The notes beneath the pieces are model-generated. The model saw nothing but the letters and a program-made list of their open reading frames with translations, was not told the origin of the DNA and made no database searches. From the NCBI GenBank assembly GCA_001870995.2, contig MLAV02000001.1, positions 434,001 to 498,000 of the forward strand: a DNA stretch of 64,000 bases. Reading direction: 5' to 3'. The stretch is from Chitinophaga sp. CB10. GTDB taxonomy: Bacteria > Bacteroidota > Bacteroidia > Chitinophagales > Chitinophagaceae. The translations under genes were made by a program, and so were the position numbers. Of this stretch, positions 51,591 to 58,257 are shown piece after piece (the first letter of the stretch is position 1; the number at the start of each line of letters is the position of its first letter).

Positions 51591-52223
51591 ATGGCATTAT
51601 TAGAAGATTTACAGTGGAGGCATGCAACAAAAGCCTACAATCCGACTAAAAAAGTAAGTAAGGAAAATATTGATAAAATAGTAGAGGCGGCAAGGCTCGC
51701 GCCTACTTCCTCCGGCCTGCAGCCCTTTAAGGTGTTTGTAGTAGAAAACCAGGCTATCCGGGAAAAAATGGTACCCGGCTCCCTGAACCCTGACGTGATG
51801 CGGGAATGCTCCCACGTGCTCGTGTTCGCCGCATGGGATGCCTATACCCCGGAACGTATCGATGAAGTGTACGACCGCACCACCGCGGAAAGAGGTTTGC
51901 CCGCCGGCAGATTCAACAGCTACACGGATAAACTGAAACAGATCTACGGCGCACAAACCCCGGAACAGCATTTCGAACACAGCGCCCGTCAAACCTATAT
52001 CGCATTGGGCCTGGCCCTCGCGCAGGCGGCAGAACTGCGTATCGACAGTACCCCGGCCGAAGGCTTCAGCAATGAGGTGGTAGACGAAGCCCTGAACCTC
52101 CGCGCCCAGGGCCTGCGCTCCGTATCCCTCCTGTACGTCGGCTACGGCGATCCGCAAAGGGACTGGCTCGCGCCCATGAAAAAAGTAAGAGCGCCTAAGG
52201 CTGAATTTGCCGTGGAAATATAA
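51591..52223 (+). CDS. NAD(P)H-dependent nitroreductase family oxidoreductase
   Basis: This 210-residue flavoprotein starts MALLEDLQWRHATKAYNPTKKVSKENIDKIVEAARLAPTSSGLQPFKVFVVE in parts. This is the NfsB-type opening with the FMN-binding R-x-T/S and the SSGLQP turn. The second flavin segment is TYIALGLALAQAAELRIDSTPAEGF, and the end has SVSLLYVGYGD. It is about the family length (217 in NfsB) and probably reduces quinones or nitro compounds. It is the third gene of the ohrR operon, so a detoxifying role under oxidative stress is reasonable. Confidence 0.94.
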   Translation: MALLEDLQWRHATKAYNPTKKVSKENIDKIVEAARLAPTSSGLQPFKVFVVENQAIREKMVPGSLNPDVMRECSHVLVFAAWDAYTPERIDEVYDRTTAERGLPAGRFNSYTDKLKQIYGAQTPEQHFEHSARQTYIALGLALAQAAELRIDSTPAEGFSNEVVDEALNLRAQGLRSVSLLYVGYGDPQRDWLAPMKKVRAPKAEFAVEI

Positions 52224-52283
52224 TCCCCCACCCCGCCTTAGATTCCAACACAACAATCATAGATTTTAATACATACGCGCCCG

Positions 52284-52334
52284 TTACAATCTTCATTTTT
52301 GCCTTACAAAACAAGCAACATATGAAGATTGTAA
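52284..52334 (+). promoter_or_regulatory. 13-bp inverted repeat including the start codon of the NmrA-like gene
   Basis: TTACAATCTTCAT at 52284-52296 is the exact reverse complement of ATGAAGATTGTAA at 52322-52334, whose ATG is the start codon of the next gene. If transcription begins upstream of the first arm, the mRNA could hide its own start. If it begins in the 25-base loop, where a CATTTTTG box lies, the repeat would serve as an operator. Confidence 0.6.
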
Positions 52335-53218
52335 TTACCGGCGCATTAGGCCATATCAGCAAGCCGCTCGTACAGACGTTAGCGAAGGACCATACGCTTA
52401 CCGTTATCACCCGCAACCCCGGCAACCAGGCAGCCATTGCGCAACTCGGCGCCAAAGCCGCCATCGGCTCCGTGGAAGACGTGGACTTCCTCACGGCCAC
52501 CTTCACCGGTGCAGACGCCGTGTACACCATGATCCCGCCCAATAACTACTTTGACCACAGCCTGGACCTGAAGGAATACTACCGCCGCCTGGGCCGTCAT
52601 TATACCGCGGCCATTGCCGCCAGCGGCGTAAGGAGAGTGGTACACCTCAGCAGTATCGGCGCGCACCTCCCTGAAGGGAATGGCATTCTCGCCTACACCT
52701 ACGATGTGGAACATATCATGGACAAGCTGCCTCCACACGTAGCCATTACCCAGATCAGACCCACGTCTTTCTACTATAACCTCCTTTCCTACATACACAT
52801 GATCAAAAAGGAAGGCCGCATTGCCGCCAACTATGCCGGTGCGGACGTGGTGCCATGGGTATCCCCGGATGATATAGCCGCCGCCGTAGCGGAAGAACTG
52901 GTGCGCCCTTTCACCGGCAGGGATGTACGCTACGTAGTCAGCGAAGAGGCTACCTGTAATCAAACCGCCGCCGCGCTGGGCGCAGCCATAGGCCTGCCTG
53001 ATCTGCGCTGGGAGCTGGTTCCGGACGAAACCGTCCTGGCGGGGCTTACCGCCATCGGCATGAACCCCACCATTGCAGCAGGCATAGTGGAATTATACGA
53101 CGCCCTGCATACCGGCCTCCTCACGGAAGATTATCGCCGCAATAAACCGGCGCAACCGGGTAAAGTAAAACTGGCGGACTATGCGAAGGAATTCGCCGCC
53201 GCATATGCTAAAAATTAA
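52322..53218 (+). CDS. NmrA/NAD(P)H-binding SDR-like protein
   Basis: This 298-residue protein opens with MKIVITGALGHISKPLVQTLA, a Rossmann GxxGxxG-like loop, and NADP-type residues in TVITRNPGNQ. It lacks the SDR catalytic Tyr-Lys pair and follows the NmrA-like/atypical SDR pattern (AVYTMIPPNNY, RRVVHLSSIGAH, ITQIRPTSFYYNLL, WVSPDDIAAAVAEEL). Members act as redox sensors or quinone/azo reductases. Its start codon lies in an inverted repeat. The AraC gene follows by 12 bases and may regulate it. Confidence 0.92.
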   Translation: MKIVITGALGHISKPLVQTLAKDHTLTVITRNPGNQAAIAQLGAKAAIGSVEDVDFLTATFTGADAVYTMIPPNNYFDHSLDLKEYYRRLGRHYTAAIAASGVRRVVHLSSIGAHLPEGNGILAYTYDVEHIMDKLPPHVAITQIRPTSFYYNLLSYIHMIKKEGRIAANYAGADVVPWVSPDDIAAAVAEELVRPFTGRDVRYVVSEEATCNQTAAALGAAIGLPDLRWELVPDETVLAGLTAIGMNPTIAAGIVELYDALHTGLLTEDYRRNKPAQPGKVKLADYAKEFAAAYAKN

Positions 53219-53230
53219 CGAAATTGTACC

Positions 53231-54142
53231 ATGGCCTCCGTACAACGATTTAAAACCATCAGCGCTTTCCACGAGTTCAGGAACATTCCTAAACCCGCGC
53301 ACCCGCTGTTTAGTATGGTCAATGTAGCTGAAATGCCCCCGGGCGATTACCAGGACACGCAGAACATCGTCCTGGATTTTTACCTCATCGCACTCAAACG
53401 GAATTTTGGCGGCAATATGAAATACGGACAGCAGGAATATGATTTTGACGAAGGTATCATGGCCTTTATGGCGCCTGGACAAGTTTTCAGCATAGGCGCC
53501 AAACAAGCGGATATGCAGCAGTCGGGATGGATGCTTTACATTCATCCCGACTTCCTCTGGAACACGCCACTGGCCACTAAAATCAAACACTACGAATTCT
53601 TTGATTACGCCGTGAACGAAGCCCTCTTCCTGTCCGAAAAAGAAGAAACCACCATCCTCGGCATTATCGAAAACATGGCGCAGGAATACCATAACAATAT
53701 CGACCGCTTCAGCCAGGATATTATTGTCGCGCAGCTGGAAGTACTGCTCACCTACGCCGAACGTTTTTACGAGCGCCAGTTCATCACCCGCAAGGTCAGC
53801 GGCCACCAGCTGCTCACCCGCCTGGAAGAGCTGCTGAACAACTGGTTCCGGCATACCGGTAACGCCGCCAAAGGCCTGCCCTCCGTCAGGGAAATATCCG
53901 CCGCCCTGCACGTATCCCCCAACTACCTCAGCGGCGTGCTCAAAAGCATCACCGGTAAAAGTACCCTGCAACATATACAAGATAAGGTCATAGAGGTAGC
54001 GAAGGAAAAACTCAGCACCACGGATATGTCCGTCAGCGAAATTGCCTATGAACTGGGGTTTGACTATCCGCAAACTTTCAGTAAATTGTTCAAAGCCAAA
54101 ACAGCTGTATCCCCGGTGGAATTCCGGCAGTCGTTCAACTGA
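53231..54142 (+). CDS. AraC family transcriptional regulator
   Basis: This 303-residue protein has an N-terminal cupin-like sensing domain (FHEFRNIPKPAHPLFSMVNV, FDEGIMAFMAPGQVFSI). The C-terminal AraC domain has two helix-turn-helix units: SVREISAALHVSPNYLSGVLKSITGKS near 220-245 and MSVSEIAYELGFDYPQTFSKLFKAKTAVSPVEFR near 265-300. It lies 12 bases after the NmrA-like gene and 3 before a Crp/Fnr gene, so it is in an operon with both. Its likely target is that operon. Confidence 0.94.
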   Translation: MASVQRFKTISAFHEFRNIPKPAHPLFSMVNVAEMPPGDYQDTQNIVLDFYLIALKRNFGGNMKYGQQEYDFDEGIMAFMAPGQVFSIGAKQADMQQSGWMLYIHPDFLWNTPLATKIKHYEFFDYAVNEALFLSEKEETTILGIIENMAQEYHNNIDRFSQDIIVAQLEVLLTYAERFYERQFITRKVSGHQLLTRLEELLNNWFRHTGNAAKGLPSVREISAALHVSPNYLSGVLKSITGKSTLQHIQDKVIEVAKEKLSTTDMSVSEIAYELGFDYPQTFSKLFKAKTAVSPVEFRQSFN

Positions 54143-54145
54143 CGG

Positions 54146-54712
54146 TTGCAACGGGGGATGACTAACGATAACGCCTGTATGAACGCCAGAGAGATCCTGC
54201 AAATCTTCCGCAACCAACACCTGTTCGACCGTACCATCACCGTAGGCCGCCAGGAATACCTGAAACATGCCGGTACTACGGATACCAATATCTACCTGGT
54301 AGAAGAAGGCAGCGTCCGGATTTTTATCGTGGATGGGGAAGAGGAAAGGATTATCCGCTTTGGCTATAAGGGTAACATCATCGTTTCGCTGGACAGCTTC
54401 CTGTCCGAAAAGCCCTCGGAGTTTTATATGCAGGCCATTCGTAAATCCACCGTCAGCATCATCCCGAAGGAAAAATTTATGGCGTTTATCCGTAGCAGTG
54501 AGCAACACCTCCAACTATGGGCTACCATCCTGGAGGACCTCGTGCTGCAACAGGTAGAGCGGGAAAAAGATCTCCTCTTCAACGCCCCGGCAGAGCGCTA
54601 CGAGCGGGTACTGCAGCGCAGCCCGCAGCTCTTCCAGGAAATTCCGCACAAGTATATTGCCAACTACCTGCGCATGACGCCGGAAACGCTTTCCCGCCTC
54701 AAAAAATCTTGA
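54146..54712 (+). CDS. Crp/Fnr family regulator (cyclic nucleotide-binding domain)
   Basis: This product has 188 residues from 54146; an ATG at 54179 would give 177 and is equally possible. It has a cNMP-type beta-roll (NIYLVEEGSVRIFIVDGEEERIIRFGYKGNIIVSLDSFL in parts) and a short C-terminal helix-turn-helix (IPHKYIANYLRMTPETLSRLKKS) as in many Bacteroidota Crp/Fnr proteins. The cAMP-binding Arg/Glu pair is not clear, so the ligand is unknown. It follows the AraC gene by 3 bases. Confidence 0.91.
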   Translation: MQRGMTNDNACMNAREILQIFRNQHLFDRTITVGRQEYLKHAGTTDTNIYLVEEGSVRIFIVDGEEERIIRFGYKGNIIVSLDSFLSEKPSEFYMQAIRKSTVSIIPKEKFMAFIRSSEQHLQLWATILEDLVLQQVEREKDLLFNAPAERYERVLQRSPQLFQEIPHKYIANYLRMTPETLSRLKKS

Positions 54713-54758
54713 TCTCAATCAAGATGCGCTAACCGTTTAACCGGGAGATTTGTAAAAA

Positions 54759-55352
54759 ATGAAATTTATGACAATCCCTGTTGAACAACTCCTCGCTGAA
54801 CTGGAACAGATAACGCAGCAAAATATCGCCTTCGCGCAGCAGGCGCGCAACTACCCGCCGGCGCTGTTGCAGGCCCGGCCTGCCGATGGCGGGTGGACCG
54901 TCCTCGAATGCCTGGAACACCTGAACCGCTACGGTAATTTTTATATCCCGGAAATCAACAAACGGTTGCTGGCATCGCGGCATGCGCCTGCCCTGCTGTT
55001 TAAGAGCGGGAGGATAGGGAACTACTTCGCCGGGATGATGCTCCCAAAAGCCCGGCCCAACAAGATGAAAACGCTGAAGGTAATGAACCCCATCCATGCG
55101 CCGCTGGGTCCTGCCACGCTGAATAACTTTTTGCGGCAGCAACAGCAACTGGTGGATATCCTTGCACGCTGCCGTACGGCCAACCTGCAAAAAGTACGCA
55201 CCGCCATCAGCATAACGCCCCTGCTCAAATTAAGGCTGGGCGATACGTTGCGGGTAGTCGTCTATCATAATCTCCGGCATGTAAAGCAGGCGGAAAAAAT
55301 CATTGCGAAGGAAGCTGTCAGCTCGCCACATCCGTCAGCAGCCGGTTTGTAA
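54759..55352 (+). CDS. DinB family protein
   Basis: This 197-residue four-helix protein has the DinB/YfiT-like pattern: VEQLLAELEQITQQNIAFAQQ, then WTVLECLEHLNRYGNFY with the first metal His, and VVVYHNLRHVKQAEKII with the C-terminal HxxxH. DinB proteins are metal-binding and often act as thiol transferases. The last 35 bases overlap the end of the convergent response-regulator gene. It is probably the last gene of the operon that starts at 52322. Confidence 0.9.
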   Translation: MKFMTIPVEQLLAELEQITQQNIAFAQQARNYPPALLQARPADGGWTVLECLEHLNRYGNFYIPEINKRLLASRHAPALLFKSGRIGNYFAGMMLPKARPNKMKTLKVMNPIHAPLGPATLNNFLRQQQQLVDILARCRTANLQKVRTAISITPLLKLRLGDTLRVVVYHNLRHVKQAEKIIAKEAVSSPHPSAAGL

Positions 55353-55941
55353 ACGCGCACTTTATCAGCATGGCGGTATTGCGGGCATTTAATTTTCCCA
55401 TGAGGTTGCGCCGGTGGCTATCCACCGTATCGGCGCTGATAAACAGCTTTTCCGCAATCTCATGATTGGTATGCCCGTCCGCAATGAGGGTCAGCACTTC
55501 CTTTTCCCTTTTGGTGATGTGCAGGTGATTGCGCAGCGCGCGGATGTCCGCTTCCAGCGCAGGGGAGAGGAAGGTATGACCGGCCAGGATCGTGTGTATG
55601 GCGGCCATCAGTTCTTCCTTGTCGGCATTTTTGATGAGGCAGCCGCTGGCGCCATTGTCCAGCATGCGGGCAATGTTGCCGTCACTGCGGCTATAACTCA
55701 GCGCCAGGATGCTCGTATGTGGGTACAGCTGGCGGATAGTGGCGCAAAGCTCTGCAGAGTTCACATCCGGCAGGGCCGTATCCAGCAGCACAAGGTCCGC
55801 CGGGCAAAGCGCGAGCTGGTGAAGGCATGCCGCGCCGGTTCTTGCTTCCCCGGTTATTTCAATATCTTGTTCAAGGTGTAATAATGCTCTCAGTCCTTCC
55901 AGGATCAATGGATGATCGTCCACAAAAAAAAGTCGGGCCAT
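55318..55941 (-). CDS. LuxR-type response regulator
   Basis: From ATG 55941, which opens MARLFFVDDHPLILEGLRALL, the product has 207 residues. A longer frame to 56100 is not receiver-like. The receiver domain has Asp8/Asp9 and the phosphoacceptor Asp54 in DLVLLDTALPD, with Lys near residue 105 (CLIKNADKEEL). The LuxR/NarL helix-turn-helix reads ITKREKEVLTLIADGHTNHEIAEKLFISADTVDSHRRNLMGKL in parts, near 140-185. No histidine kinase gene is adjacent. It lies 131 bases downstream of lanC on the same strand, and its end overlaps the dinB end. It could control the lanthipeptide genes, by position only. Confidence 0.94.
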   Translation of the reverse strand: MARLFFVDDHPLILEGLRALLHLEQDIEITGEARTGAACLHQLALCPADLVLLDTALPDVNSAELCATIRQLYPHTSILALSYSRSDGNIARMLDNGASGCLIKNADKEELMAAIHTILAGHTFLSPALEADIRALRNHLHITKREKEVLTLIADGHTNHEIAEKLFISADTVDSHRRNLMGKLNARNTAMLIKCAFTNRLLTDVAS

Positions 55942-56072
55942 GGTTTTTCTTATTTGCTGTACTTGGGCTTGCAGTTTAGTGGCATAGCCATGACGGGTTA
56001 TTCGAATATAGTTTTCATTTCGTAGTTCTCTAAGATAGCTAAAAAAATCGTAGCAAGATAATTTTAAAAAAA

Positions 56073-57287
56073 TCACACCATCAGCAATGATTCTGCCCAT
56101 GCAGGCCTGATCTCCGGGGCTACGAAAGTGATGAGCGACAACCCGATGCCGCAGATGCCTTCCAGCATATTATGACTGTTCACGTATTCGGGGTGATGAT
56201 AGAATTTATATCCTGCCGGTCCGTCCGGGAAGTTATTTTGAGTAAGGGCGGTCCGCCACCAGTGCTGCGCGTTTTCCAGCAGCTTGCTGTCGTTGGCATT
56301 GATGCCGGCCTGCTGCAGCATCACGGCAATGCCGGCGCTGCCATGGCAGAGGCATGCATCCTGCACGGAACCGTTTTTCGCATCGCGGTGCGTGGCAATA
56401 TGCGTGAAAATTTCGAAGGCATATTCCTTCCAGGCGGGTACGCCCATGCGGCTGCCGGCGTCCCAAAGGGCGGAGGCAATCCCCAGGTCTCCGTAACACC
56501 AGCCCAGCCTGCTATGCACATTGCCGGCGGTGGCATGCTGCGCGTCCACCAATACGGGGAACAGGCTGATGCCCGCTACCTGGCTGGTTTTGCGGGTGCT
56601 GATCAGCCAGTTCACGGCCTGCTGCACCATAGGGCGGATGATTTCCCGGGCAATGTTTTTTTCGTATATCCGTGCTAGTATGGAGATGATGGCGGGGTTG
56701 CCGTGGGCCAGCCCGAGGTTAAACAAAGGCCGCTCTTCGTTTTCCAGGCTGAGGGAGCTGAAGAGGTCTTTCCAGGCAATACCCTGCCGCAGTTTAAACG
56801 CCTGGCTGTCCAGCTCCATCACCAGTTTTTCCAGCTGCTGCCGGGCCACAGGAGAGGGGAGCCGGTTCAGAAAATAGAGCGCTACGCCGAGGCCCTGGTG
56901 CAGGAAATCGAATTTATGCAGGGCGGTTTCCAGGTCCATCCACTGCGCCAGCTGCACGTCTGTTTCCGCAAAAGTTTCGTTGAGGTCATCTTCTTCAATG
57001 AGGCCCATCTGGGCCAGGTGCAGCAGCGTCCACGCGATGCCGGAAAGGCCGCTGCAATGAGAGCCGTTGATGCTGGTGGTAGCCACTGCATCCAGGCTGC
57101 GCTGGATAACAGTATAGGCCGTGTCGAGGTGGCTTTCCTCCCCGGTGAGCTGGTAGTAATAAGCGAAGAATAAGGCGCTGCCGGTGTAACCGCCCAGCAG
57201 TCCGGGATATTCGCCCGTGGCGGCAAAAGTACTGAGTTCCCTGCTGATCTGTTCGAGTATGTTGATGGCTGCTTGTCTGTCGGGCAT
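56073..57287 (-). CDS. LanC-like lanthionine cyclase
   Basis: This 404-residue protein has the LanC alpha/alpha barrel repeats: GLLGGYTGSALFF, HCSGLSGIAWTLLHL, FLHQGLGVALYFL, NLGLAHGNPAIISIL with His195, RLGWCYGDLGIASAL with zinc ligand Cys264, CLCHGSAGIAVML with zinc ligands Cys314 and His315, and LEGICGIGLSLI. These residues bind zinc and activate precursor cysteines for addition to dehydrated Ser/Thr, giving lanthionine rings. It lies 150 bases after the third precursor gene on the same strand, with a terminator-like hairpin in between, and near the divergent LanB gene. The set is a class I lanthipeptide cluster. Confidence 0.95.
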   Translation of the reverse strand: MPDRQAAINILEQISRELSTFAATGEYPGLLGGYTGSALFFAYYYQLTGEESHLDTAYTVIQRSLDAVATTSINGSHCSGLSGIAWTLLHLAQMGLIEEDDLNETFAETDVQLAQWMDLETALHKFDFLHQGLGVALYFLNRLPSPVARQQLEKLVMELDSQAFKLRQGIAWKDLFSSLSLENEERPLFNLGLAHGNPAIISILARIYEKNIAREIIRPMVQQAVNWLISTRKTSQVAGISLFPVLVDAQHATAGNVHSRLGWCYGDLGIASALWDAGSRMGVPAWKEYAFEIFTHIATHRDAKNGSVQDACLCHGSAGIAVMLQQAGINANDSKLLENAQHWWRTALTQNNFPDGPAGYKFYHHPEYVNSHNMLEGICGIGLSLITFVAPEIRPAWAESLLMV

Positions 57288-57306
57288 ATAGGAAGTTCAT
57301 TACGTC

Positions 57307-57342
57307 AAAAAGGCAAAACATGCATGTACTGCATGTTTTGCC
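57307..57342 (-). terminator. Terminator/attenuator between lanthipeptide precursors and lanC
   Basis: GGCAAAACATGCA pairs perfectly with TGCATGTTTTGCC (13 bp, 5-base loop) at 57312-57342 and is followed on the minus strand by TTTTT. It sits between the last precursor and lanC, ending 20 bases before the lanC start, so it would let only part of the transcripts continue into lanC. Confidence 0.85.
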
Positions 57343-57437
57343 AGTTGTTCCTGTGAATACAAACGGTTGCACACAATGGTGTATGCGGGGTAAATGTGAT
57401 ACGGTCATACAGCCCCTGAAGGACTGCGGCCGGCGGT

Positions 57438-57629
57438 TTAGAACCTGCAGGAATCAATACTGCAGATAGGCGCGCCCTGACTGGTGTTGTCAGCGCAGAT
57501 GCGCCAGGTGCAAAGCACGCTGCAGGTATTGGCAGTAGCCGCATTGGCTGCCGCCTGCACGGCGCCGCCAAGAGCGGCCACCTTCACTTTACCCAGGTGT
57601 AATTTTTTCTGTGATGATGATTTTTTCAT
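57438..57629 (-). CDS. Class I lanthipeptide precursor A
   Basis: The product has 63 residues from ATG 57629 (MKKSSSQKKLHLGKVKVAAL); two more if ATG 57635 is used. The leader motif KKLHLGKVKVA is the one known for class I lanthipeptides of Chitinophaga. A GG follows at residues 21-22. The core is rich in Ser/Thr and Cys: TCSVLC, TWRIC, and the end SQGAPICSIDSCRF, with Cys36, 40, 45, 56 and 61. Five rings are possible at most. The C-terminal 14 residues are nearly the same as in precursor B. It is the last precursor before the hairpin and lanC. Confidence 0.9.
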   Translation of the reverse strand: MKKSSSQKKLHLGKVKVAALGGAVQAAANAATANTCSVLCTWRICADNTSQGAPICSIDSCRF

Positions 57630-57657
57630 AATCAAGGATTTGATGTCATTACAGGAA

Positions 57658-57822
57658 TCAGAACCTGCATGAGTCTACACTGCATACAGGAGCGCCTTGG
57701 CTCAGACAGGAGATCTTGATAGAAATGGAATAGATCGCAGGCGCATTGCCGTCCGCCTTCTTTCCCAGTTCTGCCACTTTGATTTTGCCGAGGTGTAATT
57801 TCTTTTCTGATGTCTTTTTCAT
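57658..57822 (-). CDS. Class I lanthipeptide precursor B
   Basis: This 54-residue peptide starts MKKTSEKKLHLGKIKVAELG and ends SQGAPVCSVDSCRF. The leader has the same KKLHLGKxKVA motif as precursor A. The core has Cys39, Cys47 and Cys52 with Ser and Thr nearby, allowing up to three rings. It is short, with no GG site. It lies 31 bases after precursor C and 28 before precursor A in the direction of transcription, so the three form one operon read from C to A and then lanC. The gene is shorter than common gene-finder cut-offs. Confidence 0.9.
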   Translation of the reverse strand: MKKTSEKKLHLGKIKVAELGKKADGNAPAIYSISIKISCLSQGAPVCSVDSCRF

Positions 57823-57853
57823 GAAACAGGATTTAGTTTTTTCTCAAAGAAAA

Positions 57854-58012
57854 TTAGATGCAGGATGCTTTCGTACTTGGAGGCGTACATTTTGCAAACA
57901 GGCTGCAACCGGTGTAGGTTGGCGCTTTAGCATCTCTTTCTCTGGAAGTTGCGTTCAGGCTTGAAACTTTGATTTTGCCCAGTGCGAGCTTTTTTTCGGA
58001 TGTTTTTCTCAT
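57854..58012 (-). CDS. Class I lanthipeptide precursor C
   Basis: This 52-residue peptide starts MRKTSEKKLALGKIKVSSL, a variant of the leader in A and B. Its core, about APTYTGCSLFAKC then TPPSTKASCI, has Cys36, Cys42 and Cys51 with many Ser/Thr, and differs fully from the shared C-terminus of A and B. It is the first gene of the leftward operon, 245 bases from the divergent LanB gene. One promoter before it probably serves all three precursors and, after attenuation, lanC. Confidence 0.88.
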   Translation of the reverse strand: MRKTSEKKLALGKIKVSSLNATSRERDAKAPTYTGCSLFAKCTPPSTKASCI

Positions 58013-58188
58013 AACCAATTTTTGTGTTGTTAAAAAAAATTATAGCTGAAAGGAGATTTATTTTGAGGATTTATTTTTTCATTACAGGTTTTCTATTCTC
58101 TTACAGGCATATCCTAAAAGTAGGAACAAACTGCAAAAAACGTAATCCCGTAAAAGCGTGATTTTTAGGTAGATGTTGAAACATGAAA

Positions 58189-58208
58189 TATCCCGTTTTT
58201 ACGGGATA
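58189..58208. promoter_or_regulatory. Palindrome upstream of LanB
   Basis: TATCCCGTTTTTACGGGATA has perfect 8-bp arms and a TTTT centre, 49 bases before the LanB start. A related AATCCCGTAAAA lies about 45 bases further upstream. It lies in the divergent promoter region between the precursors and LanB and may bind a regulator of both. Confidence 0.55.
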
Positions 58209-58257
58209 GGCTGCCATCGCAATTCCATTTAAATTCATTGGCTACACGATAATAACC

